A stretch of DNA of 63,582 nucleotides from Trinickia dabaoshanensis (GTDB lineage: Bacteria; Pseudomonadota; Gammaproteobacteria; Burkholderiales; Burkholderiaceae): contig NZ_PNYA01000042.1 in the NCBI RefSeq assembly GCF_002879885.1, positions 1-63,582 on the forward strand. The letters are read 5' to 3'. The notes under the pieces were generated by a model. The model saw only the letters and a program-made list of their open reading frames with translations. It made no database searches and had not been told where the DNA came from. The position numbers and the translations under genes are program-made. Shown here piece after piece: positions 18,229-28,234 of this stretch (position 1 is the stretch's first letter; each line of letters opens with the position of its first letter).

Positions 18229-18868
18229 GCTGCTGCGCGGTTGCGCCCGAGCGCTTGGGCACCGGTGCAATCTCCACGCGACGATTCTTGGCGCGCCCGG
18301 CGTCGTCCGCATTCGAGCTGACCGGCTGCTGCGAGCCGAAGGCCGCCGCGAACACCGACGAAGCGGGCACCCCCGCATCGATCAGCGCGCGCGTCACGGT
18401 TAGCGCACGCTGGGCGGACAGCTCCCAATTGTCGGCGAACCGGCGGTTGCCGGCGCGTACCTGTTGATCGTCGGCGAACCCGCTCACCATCAGGATCTCT
18501 TCGTGCGAATGCAGATAGAGCGTCAATGGCCCTGCGAGCGACTTCAGCAGATCGCGGCCTTGCGGCTGCAACTGGTCGGAGTTCAGCGCGAACAGTAGGC
18601 TGCCGCTGATACCGATGCGCCCATTGACGAGCGTCACACGCCCGGCCGCGAGCGGTCCCGCGAGGGCTTGCTCGAGCGTCTTGCGCCGCTGCGCTTCGAC
18701 TTGGCGCTGCTTCACTTGATCCTCGAGCCGCGCCGACAGCTCGAGTTGCAACCCGATGACGCCCACGAGGATCAGCACGAACGCCCCCACGAGCACCGAC
18801 ATCAAGTCGGCGAAGGCCGCCCAGACCGGCGCGGTCGGCTCGACGCCGCCGTCGATCTCGTCGTTCAT
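18221..18868 (-). CDS. MotB/OmpA-like protein (stator B-type subunit)
   Basis: A 215-residue protein with a short cytoplasmic N-terminus, one membrane helix (FADLMSVLVGAFVLILVGVI, about residues 19-38), a coiled-coil-like linker and a C-terminal OmpA peptidoglycan-binding domain (FADDQQVRAG, then AKNRRVEI). The helix starts with an acidic residue, Asp21 in FADL, at the position of the proton-carrying Asp of MotB. That places it in the MotB/ExbD/ZorB group. Its start overlaps the DUF802 stop (ATGA), so the pair is coupled. Together they would make a proton-driven inner-membrane motor anchored to peptidoglycan; the role is inferred. Confidence 0.8.
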   Translation of the reverse strand: MNDEIDGGVEPTAPVWAAFADLMSVLVGAFVLILVGVIGLQLELSARLEDQVKQRQVEAQRRKTLEQALAGPLAAGRVTLVNGRIGISGSLLFALNSDQLQPQGRDLLKSLAGPLTLYLHSHEEILMVSGFADDQQVRAGNRRFADNWELSAQRALTVTRALIDAGVPASSVFAAAFGSQQPVSSNADDAGRAKNRRVEIAPVPKRSGATAQQHE

Positions 18869-20961
18869 GCCGCCTCGGCTCCGTTCGATGCGCGCTGCGC
18901 GGCAAGCTGTTGAAGATCTTCGACGATCTGCTTTTGCGAGAGCATGCTCAGATCGATGACTTCGCGCGCTTGCGCCACGTAGTACGCGAGTTGCTCGTCA
19001 CTGCGCGCAAGCGATCGATCGAGCGCCGCCTCGATTCGCTGCAGGTGCGCGACGAGCCGCTCGTTCGAGGTGCCGAACTCCTGTACGGCGGCGCCGAACG
19101 CATCGCCCAGGCTCGCGACTTCCACGGCGCTGCCGGTGACTTGCGCCGCGACGGTGCCAAGGTTGCGCGTTTGCGCCTCGATCGTGCCGGAGAACTGCGT
19201 GCCGACGCGCGCGAGTAGGTCGGCCGATGTCGCGACCAGCCCGTCGATGGCGCTGCGCTGCTCGTTCGAGGCATGGTTGACGGCGTTGAGCAACGTGCCG
19301 AGCGTGTCGATCAAACGGGCGCGTTCCTCGAGCATCGCCGTGTCGCGCACCATGCTGTCGGAGAGCTTCTCGCGCAATTGCGCGACCACCTCGGCTGCCG
19401 CGCGCGGTGCTTCCGAGGCGGCCTGGACGAGGCGTCCGATCTCGGCGATCGTTTCGGCGGCGTGCGCTTGCGTCTGCGCGGAGATTTCGCCGGCGGTGCG
19501 AGCCAGCGTGTCGCAGATCGCTTGTTGGCGGCTCGCCGTTTGCTCGCTGCTTGCGCGCCATTCGTCGCTGAGCGACCGGGCAACGGCGTCGAGCTTGCCG
19601 GTCCATGTCTGTAGGCGCGCTTCGTCGCGCGCGGCCAGTTGCTGCTGCAATTGCGCATGCGATTCGTCGAGCGTGCGCACGAGTGCCGCGGCGTGCTGCT
19701 CGAACGTGGCGATCGATGCGGCAAGCGCTTGCTCGTGCCTTGCGCTCTGCGTGTCGCTGGCCTGTTCTTGTCTTGTCAGCGCCGCGTCCCAGGCGGCCGT
19801 CAAGCCGCCGACGCCCGCATCGACACGGGTCGATACGCCGTCGAGCAAGGACGTCGAACGCTGTTCGAAGGTATTCGCGAAGCGCTCGAGGGCGGCACGC
19901 AGATGCTCGATCAGCGCTTCACCGCGGCGTTGCTGCTCTTCGAGGGCTTGGGTGTGGAGTTTCGCAACCGTCGAAGTGGTCGCCTCGAACCCGCCCGACA
20001 GGGCGTCGAGTTGCCGTTGGACCGCCTGGCCGACCGTCGTGCCGAGCGTGGTCATTTCCCTTGAAAGCCCGGCCATCGTGGCTTGCACGACGGGCGCGAT
20101 CGCCGCGCTTGCGCCGCGTGCGCTCTCGGCCGCGCTATCGCGCAGCGAACGCCCCACGGACGATGCAAGCGACGCGTAGGCCGTCTCGATGTTGGCATGC
20201 AGCGCTTGCTGGTTCGCAAGCTGCTGCTCGTGCAGTGACGCGTTCTGGCGCTCGATCGCGCCCATCATCGTTTGCAGGCGGTCCACGAGCGCGGGCATGA
20301 CATCCGCTTGGCGCTGCATCAGCCTAAAGCTCTCCTCCCGCCGCCACGCTTGCGAATAGGGGCGCAGTGTCGTGACGATGTGTTCGTCGAGCCGGCGGGC
20401 GGCGTCGAGCCGTTCGTGCCGGCAAAGCGCCGACAGCAGACCGAGCATGGCGGACGTTGCAACGCCGGCAATGGACGTGCCGAAGGCGAAGCTCAGACCT
20501 TTGATCGGGGCGGCGAGCGAGGCGCGAATGGCGGCGAGATCCGTCGCGCTGTCGAGCGCGGCGCCGGTGCCGCGCAACGTCGTCACCATGCCGAGCAAGG
20601 TGCCTAGCATCCCGAGCAGGACCAGCAACCCGACGAGGTAGGGGGTGAGCGACGGCCCGGGCAAGGCCGCGCGCTCGCCCTCCACGCGCAGCCGAACCGT
20701 GCCGCGCAGCGAGGGGGGCAGACGTTCGAGCCAGCCGTCGAGGCTCGCGGGCAGCGCCGAGAGATCGGCAACCGCGCGCGAAAGACTCGCCGTGCGTTGA
20801 TGGTAGCGGCGCAATTCGAGCGCGCCCGCGACGTAGCACACGCAGATCAGCAACGTAACGGCCAGTGCGAGCGGGTTCGAACCGGCATAGCCCGCGCCGA
20901 TCCAACAGACGACGGCGAGCCCAGCGAGAAAGACGAGAAGATCGAGGCGAAATCTGGACAT
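18865..20961 (-). CDS. DUF802 protein: MotA/TolQ-like membrane domain with ~500-residue helical tail
   Basis: A 698-residue protein. Two N-terminal helices (about 7-25 and 31-49) and two further helices (about 106-128 and 155-180) carry the signatures LLVLLGMLGTLLGMV and FGTSIAGVATSAMLGLL, which resemble the MotA/TolQ/ExbB family cores. The remaining ~500 residues are Ala/Gln/Glu-rich and look like a long coiled coil with repeated QxxA heptads, predicted cytoplasmic. It is annotated as DUF802 in Burkholderia genomes. The stop overlaps the MotB-like gene. A motor A-subunit with a long intracellular tail is the same design as ZorA of the Zorya phage-defence system. ATG 20961 was chosen because the N-terminal helix begins there. 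Confidence 0.78.
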   Translation of the reverse strand: MSRFRLDLLVFLAGLAVVCWIGAGYAGSNPLALAVTLLICVCYVAGALELRRYHQRTASLSRAVADLSALPASLDGWLERLPPSLRGTVRLRVEGERAALPGPSLTPYLVGLLVLLGMLGTLLGMVTTLRGTGAALDSATDLAAIRASLAAPIKGLSFAFGTSIAGVATSAMLGLLSALCRHERLDAARRLDEHIVTTLRPYSQAWRREESFRLMQRQADVMPALVDRLQTMMGAIERQNASLHEQQLANQQALHANIETAYASLASSVGRSLRDSAAESARGASAAIAPVVQATMAGLSREMTTLGTTVGQAVQRQLDALSGGFEATTSTVAKLHTQALEEQQRRGEALIEHLRAALERFANTFEQRSTSLLDGVSTRVDAGVGGLTAAWDAALTRQEQASDTQSARHEQALAASIATFEQHAAALVRTLDESHAQLQQQLAARDEARLQTWTGKLDAVARSLSDEWRASSEQTASRQQAICDTLARTAGEISAQTQAHAAETIAEIGRLVQAASEAPRAAAEVVAQLREKLSDSMVRDTAMLEERARLIDTLGTLLNAVNHASNEQRSAIDGLVATSADLLARVGTQFSGTIEAQTRNLGTVAAQVTGSAVEVASLGDAFGAAVQEFGTSNERLVAHLQRIEAALDRSLARSDEQLAYYVAQAREVIDLSMLSQKQIVEDLQQLAAQRASNGAEAA

Positions 20962-20971
20962 ACGGTCCCGG

Positions 20972-21733
20972 TTAGCAGGCGCGAAGGGCCGAGCGCAGCC
21001 CTTCCACCGGTTGAAAACGAATTTCGAGTTCGGCCAACAGCACGGCGCGCATATCCTTGCGGAACGCATCGAGCCAAGGGCCGTCTTTGAGCAGCGAATC
21101 CGCTGCTTGTGTGGCCGGCGGCGCTTCGGCGGGCGCGTGCCCGCCCGCGGCCAACTCGGCGTGGCGCAGGCGTTCGAAATGCGCGGCGAGCAAGCCCGGC
21201 ACGGCGGCGAGCGCATTGTGCTCGCGCACGCCGAGCACGCGCTCCATCACCGCGTCCACCGACGCGAGCCGCGACATCTCCGGCGTTCGATCGGCGAGCA
21301 TCCCGCGCAGCACCGTGCGCAGGTTCGCGATCGCGTTTGCCATGTTCTCCTGCAAAGCCAGATACGACTGGCGAAACGCCGCGTACTCGGGCGCCGCTTC
21401 GGCGGGCGCGTGATCGCGGCGATTGCGGGCGTGACTAACGGGCCGCCGTGGCGAGAGCGTCGCGTCGCGGTCGATGGCATCGGTCAGCGACGTGCGCACG
21501 CGCATGCACAGCGTGTCGTGCGCGCCCTCGGGTGGGCGCGCTTGCGACGCGGCGCAAGACGGTTTGCTGCCCAGCGCCGAGGATAACGCGATGGCGTCCG
21601 TCCAACCGAGCCATTGGCCCAGGCGGTCGGCGAGCGGCTGGTCGGATTCCGGAAAGCCGGCATCCGTCAGACGGGCGAGTAAGCGAATGAGCGCCGGGCC
21701 GCTGAAGGCCCGCCGCCCGGGAGCATGCACCAT
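20972..21733 (-). CDS. DUF3348-family protein
   Basis: A 253-residue protein, first gene of the operon. The N-terminal RRAFSGPALIRLLARLTDAG and DRLGQWLGWTDAIALSSAL are typical of the DUF3348 family, which sits upstream of DUF802 in Burkholderiales. No signal peptide or membrane helix is visible, so it is probably cytoplasmic and largely helical. It lies 10 bases upstream of the DUF802 gene. Function is unknown; together with DUF2894 it may be a cytoplasmic partner of the motor-like pair. Confidence 0.75.
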   Translation of the reverse strand: MVHAPGRRAFSGPALIRLLARLTDAGFPESDQPLADRLGQWLGWTDAIALSSALGSKPSCAASQARPPEGAHDTLCMRVRTSLTDAIDRDATLSPRRPVSHARNRRDHAPAEAAPEYAAFRQSYLALQENMANAIANLRTVLRGMLADRTPEMSRLASVDAVMERVLGVREHNALAAVPGLLAAHFERLRHAELAAGGHAPAEAPPATQAADSLLKDGPWLDAFRKDMRAVLLAELEIRFQPVEGLRSALRAC

Positions 21734-22030
21734 TGCCGTAACGCAAAAAAAGGCAGCAGTTTACACGCCTCGGAGCCCGGGCGGTCTGCGCCCCATTTAA
21801 ACCCATTAAAACCGCCGGCGTTCGGGGCTCGAGTTCGAACCGGGCATCGCCGTTCGAAAGATCAGCATCTGGGACCCGTGGGGCGAAGCATCATGGGCGA
21901 TCGCGTCGCATTTCGAACGCCCCCGGTGTTTCACCCTTTCCTGTAATTATTCATAGCTACGTCGAAGGGGTCGCGCGGTATTGTGCTCTTGGTGATTGAA
22001 TAAGGATCACGAACCGTCGGGAGATTGAAA

Positions 22031-22516
22031 ATGAAAAAAGTCATAAAATCGCTTTCCGTCTTTGCATCTTTCGTCTGTGTTGTCTTGTCGTTCCCTATGC
22101 TCGCGTATGCTGAACACCTCGATGTTCCCGATGTCGTAAAAGTCTCGCGCGTCGATTCTCCCTATGCTTTTCCCGTCAATAACGGTGTGGCGAGACCGGA
22201 TTGCTACAAAGATAATGGTAGTCCTCCGAAAGAATCCTTCGATTGCTCGACGATAAAATACTTTAATTTGACATATTGGCCATTGAATTACGATGACAAT
22301 CGAAGCGAAATTCTTTTGGTCGGTGTTGCTAGTCATAACTATGGCATCGGCAAACCGAAGCTCATCCGCGTCTGCGGCCTGCGATATCTTTGGAAGATCG
22401 AGGTCGACGAGATCAGAAAACAACTGACGTTATTTGGTCAGGACGATTCGAAGACGACCCTTCCGTGGCCCATCTTGGCCGACGATGGCAAAGACCAAAG
22501 CACCTGTGCGAGGTAG
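22031..22516 (+). CDS. Small secreted protein of unknown function
   Basis: A 161-residue protein with a clear signal peptide (MKKVIKSLSVFASFVCVVLS then PMLAYA) and a mature domain with four to five Cys, for example in RPDCYKDNG, FDCSTIKYF and IRVCGLRYLW, suggesting disulfides in the periplasm or outside. ATG 22031 follows GGGAG at 22019-22023; a TTG two codons upstream is an alternative. The gene is visibly richer in A+T than its neighbours (AAAA and TTT runs, AAA/GAT/AAT codons), suggesting horizontal acquisition. It is flanked by unrelated genes and has no recognisable partner. I do not recognise the family. Confidence 0.65.
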   Translation: MKKVIKSLSVFASFVCVVLSFPMLAYAEHLDVPDVVKVSRVDSPYAFPVNNGVARPDCYKDNGSPPKESFDCSTIKYFNLTYWPLNYDDNRSEILLVGVASHNYGIGKPKLIRVCGLRYLWKIEVDEIRKQLTLFGQDDSKTTLPWPILADDGKDQSTCAR

Positions 22517-22606
22517 GCGCGACGACCCGGCCGGCCCCCGGTTCCGGCCGGCAAGCCGCCTGCACCGGCAAACGCCGGCCAACTCCAGCCAACGCGTTCC
22601 TTTCCC

Positions 22607-22637
22607 TTGACCCTCACGTAGCGTAAGGTCTTAGCCT
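22607..22637 (+). promoter_or_regulatory. MerR-type promoter with 19-bp spacer
   Basis: TTGACC (22607-22612) and TAGCCT (22632-22637) are 19 bases apart, the elongated spacing that MerR-family activators correct by twisting DNA. The spacer holds an imperfect dyad, CCTCACG-TAG-CGTAAGG. The MerR-type gene starts 30 bases later, so autoactivation is likely. Confidence 0.7.
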
Positions 22638-22666
22638 CCAACGTGCGCCTTTGAACGGAGGCTCGG

Positions 22667-23695
22667 ATGTTGTTGAAAGTGGGGGAACTGGCCAAGCGGA
22701 GCGGGCTCACCGTCCGGACGCTGCATCACTACGACGAGATCGGTCTTCTCACGCCTTCGGCGCGCGCCGATAACGGCTACCGCTTGTACGACCGCCGCGA
22801 CGTCGCCCGGCTTCATCAGATCGTCGCGTTGCGTCGGTTCGGGCTCTCGCTCGCCGAGATCGGCGCTTACTTCGCCCAGCCGAACGCTCCACTCGCCTCC
22901 ATCGTCGAACGGCAAATCGCGATGCTCGATGAACAAATCGACCAGGCCGCGCGCCTGCGCGAGCATCTCGTGCGCTTGCGCGGCACGCTGCTGGAAGGCC
23001 AGGAGCCGGAGCTGGCCGATTGGCTCTCCACGTTGGAGTTGATGACCATGTACGACAAATACTTTTCCAAGGACGAACTGGCTCGCCTGCCGATGTACTA
23101 CGACAGTCAGGCGATGGAAACGCAATGGAGCGAACTCATCGACGAGGCCCGCGCCTTGATGGAGGGCGGCACGCCGCCCGAAGACGAAAAGCCGCGCGCG
23201 CTATCGGTGCGATGGATGACCATGCTTGCGCGCGATACGAACGGCGATCCGCGTCTGCTCGCGAAGCTCAATCGCATGCACGATAGCGAGCCGTCGATGC
23301 AGGCGCACATCGGCATCTCGCCGGCGTTGCGCGACTACGTACTGCGGGCGTTCGCCGAAACGAAGATGTTGGTCTACGAGAAATACTTGTCGCCCGATGA
23401 AATTCGCTTCATGCGCGCCAATTACGGCAAGAGAGCGATGGAGTGGCCGCAGTTGATGGCCGATGTCCGCGACGCGATCGAAGCCGGGTTGACGCCCGAT
23501 TCACCGGAAGGGGCGGCGCTCGCGCGGCGCTGGTTCGAACTCTTCCGAAGTTACGCGGGCGACGATCCGAACACGCAGAGGAAATTTCGCGAGGCGCTGC
23601 AAAACGAACCGGAATTGCAGGTGGGCACATTGGCCGATGAGACGCTTCTCACGTTCGTTCGTCAGGCGATGCAGCGGATCGCGCCGTCCCGCTGA
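22667..23695 (+). CDS. MerR-family regulator with TipAS-like ligand domains
   Basis: A 342-residue regulator. Residues 1-70 are a MerR winged helix (KVGELAKRSGLTVRTLHHYD, then GYRLYDRRDVARLHQI). A dimerisation coiled coil follows at about 75-110. The C-terminal part contains two copies of a TipAS-like module (MTMYDKYFSKDELARLP and MLVYEKYLSPDEIRFM), the globin-like fold that binds antibiotics in TipAL. It is preceded by a typical MerR promoter. The ligand is unknown; family members sense thiopeptides or other amphipathic compounds. Target genes other than itself are not obvious. Confidence 0.85.
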   Translation: MLLKVGELAKRSGLTVRTLHHYDEIGLLTPSARADNGYRLYDRRDVARLHQIVALRRFGLSLAEIGAYFAQPNAPLASIVERQIAMLDEQIDQAARLREHLVRLRGTLLEGQEPELADWLSTLELMTMYDKYFSKDELARLPMYYDSQAMETQWSELIDEARALMEGGTPPEDEKPRALSVRWMTMLARDTNGDPRLLAKLNRMHDSEPSMQAHIGISPALRDYVLRAFAETKMLVYEKYLSPDEIRFMRANYGKRAMEWPQLMADVRDAIEAGLTPDSPEGAALARRWFELFRSYAGDDPNTQRKFREALQNEPELQVGTLADETLLTFVRQAMQRIAPSR

Positions 23696-23842
23696 CGGCG
23701 GCCGCTGCCTAGGTCACGGCGGCGCACGGTTGCTTGCGGGCTCGGAAAGCAGCAGAATCGCCGTTTCCGGCAACGGCAACGGCGAACCGGTGTGCGGCTC
23801 GAACCCGCGCCGGCCAACCTCTTATCGCTCGCGAACCTTCCA

Positions 23843-24811
23843 ATGACTTCCATCGAACTCCCCACCTACGCCGATGTCGAAGCGGCCGCCGCGCGTATCG
23901 CCGGCGTAGCCAATCGCACGCCGGTACTCACGTCCCGTACGCTGAACGAGCAGGCCGGCGCCGAGGTGTTCATCAAGTGCGAAAATTTTCAGCGGATGGG
24001 TGCCTTCAAGTTTCGCGGCGCGTTCAACGCGCTGTCGAAGTTTTCGCCGGAGCAGCGCAGGCGGGGCGTCGTCGCGTTTTCGTCGGGCAATCACGCTCAA
24101 GGCATCGCGCTCTCGGCCAAGATCCTCGGTATCCCGGCAACGATCGTGATGCCGCACGATGCGCCGGCGGCCAAGGTGGCGGCCACCAAAGGGTATGGCG
24201 CCGACGTGGTCGTATACGACCGCTACAAGGAAGATCGCGAGGCCATCGGGCGCCGTCTCGCGAGCGAGCAGGGCTTGACCTTGATTCCGCCTTACGATCA
24301 CCCGGACGTACTCGCGGGGCAAGGCACCGCGGCCAAGGAGCTATTCGAGGAAGTCGGCGCGCTCGACTATCTGTTCGTCCCGCTCGGCGGCGGGGGGCTG
24401 CTGTCGGGTACGGCGCTCGCCACTCGGGCCCTCGCGCCGCAGTGCGTCTTGTACGGTGTCGAACCGGAAGCCGGCAACGACGGTCAACGCTCGTTCCGCA
24501 CTGGCGGTATCGTGCGTATCGACACGCCCAAAACGATCGCCGACGGCGCACAGACGCAGTACCTCGGCAACTACACGTTCGCTATCATCAAACGCGACGT
24601 CAACGACATCCTCACCGCGTCCGACCCGGACCTCGTCAACGCGATGAAATTCTTCGCCGAGCGGATGAAGACGATCGTGGAGCCCACCGGCTGCCTCGGG
24701 CTGGCCGGCGCGCTCAATGTGAAGGACACGCTCAAAGGCAAGCGGGTGGGCGTCATCGTCAGCGGCGGCAACATCGACCTCGAGCGCTTCTGCGCGCTCA
24801 CGGCCGCGTAG
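23843..24811 (+). CDS. PLP-dependent threonine dehydratase-like enzyme (threo-3-hydroxyaspartate ammonia-lyase / serine racemase type)
   Basis: A 322-residue fold-type II PLP enzyme. The Schiff-base lysine lies in AFKFRGAFNAL, the cofactor phosphate loop is SSGNHAQG plus GGGGLLSG, and SGGNIDL is near the C-terminus. The short length without an ACT or allosteric domain and the RMGAFKFRG motif place it with serine racemases and threo-3-hydroxy-L-aspartate ammonia-lyases rather than biosynthetic IlvA. Those enzymes deaminate or racemise small hydroxy-amino acids. ATG 23843 is the start expected from the family. It is followed after 41 bases by a CNB-domain flavoprotein on the same strand; a functional link is unproven. 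Confidence 0.85.
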   Translation: MTSIELPTYADVEAAAARIAGVANRTPVLTSRTLNEQAGAEVFIKCENFQRMGAFKFRGAFNALSKFSPEQRRRGVVAFSSGNHAQGIALSAKILGIPATIVMPHDAPAAKVAATKGYGADVVVYDRYKEDREAIGRRLASEQGLTLIPPYDHPDVLAGQGTAAKELFEEVGALDYLFVPLGGGGLLSGTALATRALAPQCVLYGVEPEAGNDGQRSFRTGGIVRIDTPKTIADGAQTQYLGNYTFAIIKRDVNDILTASDPDLVNAMKFFAERMKTIVEPTGCLGLAGALNVKDTLKGKRVGVIVSGGNIDLERFCALTAA

Positions 24812-24852
24812 CCCACGCTTTTTTCGTCAACGAAGTCAGGCCGAGGCCCATC

Positions 24853-26556
24853 ATGAGCAGCCCAGCGCTCGCTTCTCCCGCCAATCCGGCGGCGCCCGAG
24901 GAAGAACTCCCGTATTCGTCGCTCGAACACCGGCAGCACCAGATGTTTCCGAAGCTGACCGCCGCCGAAATCGCGAGCTTGCGGCGCTTTGCCCGGCCGA
25001 TGTCGTTCAAAGCCGGCGACTTCGTTTTCGAAACAGGACACGTCGCGCTGGGTTTATTCGTGCTGCTGAGCGGGCGGGTGCGCATCTGCTCGCGCGATCG
25101 GGCCGGCAACTGGACGCGTGTCGCCGAGCACGAGCCCGGCAGTTTCATGGCGGAGATGGCGCAACTGTCGGGCAAGCCGGCGCTCGTCGACGGTGTCGCC
25201 GAGACGGATTGCGAGACGTTGCTGGTCGAGCCCGACAAGCTGCGCGCGTTGATCGTCGCCGATGCGCAATTGGGCGAGCACATCATGCGCGCGCTGATTT
25301 TGCGGCGGCTGGGGCTCATCGAACGAGGCCTCGGGCCGATCATCGTCGGCGACGGCGCGGATGGGCGCGTGGTTGCCCTGCAAGGTTTCTTGCGGCGCAA
25401 CGGCCATCCATCGACCGTGCTCGATGCGCGCCACGACCAAGAGGCCGTCGCGCTGCTGGGCGATTTGACCTTCGACGCGGACGACTTCCCGCTCGTTTTC
25501 TGCCCCGACGGCTCGGTGCTGCGCGCCCCCGACGAAGTACGTTTGGCGACGTGTCTCGGGCTGGTGCCCTCGTTTCGATCGGCAAGCGTCTACGACGTGG
25601 CCATCGTCGGCGCGGGCCCCGCGGGGCTCGCCGCGGCGGTGTATGCGGCGACCGAGGGCTTGTCCGTCGCCGTATTCGATCAGCGTGCGCCGGGCGGGCA
25701 AGCGGGCGCCAGCGCACGAATCGAAAACTATCTGGGATTCCCGACGGGTATCTCGGGGCAGGCGCTGGCGGCCAGGGCCTATCAACAAGCGCTGAAGTTC
25801 GGCGCTCATTTGGCCATTCCGAGCCGGGTGGCCGGCGTGACGCGCCAAGACGATCGATTCGTCCTCGCGTTGGAGGACGGTCAATCGATCGGCGCCCGTA
25901 CGGTCGTGGTGGCATGCGGCGCCGCCTATCGCAAGCCCGCGGTCGCGAACCTCGACCGGTTCGAAGGGCGCGGAATCTACTATTGGGCGTCCCCGATCGA
26001 GGCCAAGCTCGCGAAGGGCCAAGACATCGTATTGATCGGCGGGGGCAATTCGGCGGGGCAGGCGGTCGTCTTTCTGGCGAATTTCGCGCGCAGCGTTCGC
26101 GTGCTGATCCGCGGCGCCTCGCTCGAATCGAGCATGTCGAAATACTTGATCGACCGAATCGCGGCCTTACCGAACGTGACGGTGTGCACGGGCTGCACGC
26201 TCGATGCCTTGGAAGGTGACGAAGCGGGGCTGGCTCGCGTCGTGATCCGGCACGACGGCGAACTCGAAACGATCGCTTCGCGGCATCTGTTCTTATTCGT
26301 CGGCGCCGATCCGAAAACCGATTGGCTGGCCGCGAGCGGTGTCGAGTTGGACCGCAACGGTTTCGTCCCGACCGGCTTTGCCGATCGAAGGCCGGGAGCG
26401 GACGGCACCGCCGGATTCCCGCTCGAAACGAGCATTCCCGGGATGTTCGCGATCGGGGACGTGCGCGCCCAATCCACGAAGCGCGTCGCCTCCGCCGTGG
26501 GCGACGGCGCGGCTGTCGTCAGTCAAATCCACGCCTATCTTCGCGTCGCGCCTTGA
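24853..26556 (+). CDS. Cyclic-nucleotide-binding-domain / thioredoxin-reductase-like flavoprotein lacking the CxxC pair
   Basis: A 567-residue fusion. Residues about 40-150 form a CRP/FNR-like CNB domain (FKAGDFVFETGHVALGLFVL, then PGSFMAEMAQLSGKPAL). A linker domain of about 80 residues follows. From about residue 247 it is a thioredoxin-reductase-type FAD/NAD(P) enzyme with GAGPAGLAAAV (253-263), PGGQAG and a second nucleotide site GGGNSAGQA (about 395-403), ending IGDVRAQSTKRVASAVGDGA. Where thioredoxin reductase has its redox CxxC, this protein has IYYWASPIEAK and no cysteine pair, so it should not reduce thioredoxin directly. ATG 24853 has GAGG six bases upstream. The electron acceptor and the CNB ligand are unknown. 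Confidence 0.85.
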   Translation: MSSPALASPANPAAPEEELPYSSLEHRQHQMFPKLTAAEIASLRRFARPMSFKAGDFVFETGHVALGLFVLLSGRVRICSRDRAGNWTRVAEHEPGSFMAEMAQLSGKPALVDGVAETDCETLLVEPDKLRALIVADAQLGEHIMRALILRRLGLIERGLGPIIVGDGADGRVVALQGFLRRNGHPSTVLDARHDQEAVALLGDLTFDADDFPLVFCPDGSVLRAPDEVRLATCLGLVPSFRSASVYDVAIVGAGPAGLAAAVYAATEGLSVAVFDQRAPGGQAGASARIENYLGFPTGISGQALAARAYQQALKFGAHLAIPSRVAGVTRQDDRFVLALEDGQSIGARTVVVACGAAYRKPAVANLDRFEGRGIYYWASPIEAKLAKGQDIVLIGGGNSAGQAVVFLANFARSVRVLIRGASLESSMSKYLIDRIAALPNVTVCTGCTLDALEGDEAGLARVVIRHDGELETIASRHLFLFVGADPKTDWLAASGVELDRNGFVPTGFADRRPGADGTAGFPLETSIPGMFAIGDVRAQSTKRVASAVGDGAAVVSQIHAYLRVAP

Positions 26557-26741
26557 GCGGCCCGATTCGCTCGGCGCACGCGCCGATCGCCGCGGCAAGC
26601 GGGACCGCCGCCAATTCCGGCGCAGCCGCGCGCACCGGCTACAATAGCGTTTTGCGCGTCGCTTGCGCCCCCGCCGGGGTGGGTGCGGGGCGCGGGCGCC
26701 ATCCGGCCGGTTTGCTCGATTTACCCTCCATCCTCGATTGA

Positions 26742-28088
<1,347 letters not shown>

Positions 28089-28100
28089 CCCGTCCTTACC

Positions 28101-28124
28101 CGGGCCGCGTGCTCGCGCGGCCCG
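28101..28124 (+). terminator. Hairpin after argG
   Basis: CGGGCCGCG and CGCGGCCCG are perfect 9-bp arms around TGCTCG, 12 bases after the argG stop. There is no T-run behind it, so it is either a Rho-assisted terminator or an RNA-stabilising stem. Confidence 0.45.
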
Positions 28125-28234
28125 TGCGGTCATCGGCCGCATGCGCCGCTTGCATGGGATGGTCATTCCGGTTGTTTGCGGCGGCGCCGCGGATGCCATA
28201 ATCGAGGCTTCGCCCGCCGCCCGGAGCAACGGCT

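Noticed and set aside
22527-22551. GC-rich hairpin CCGGCCGG/CCGGCCGG after the small secreted protein as a terminator
   Set aside because: The arms are self-complementary low-complexity sequence and no T-run follows, so it cannot be told from chance in this GC-rich context.
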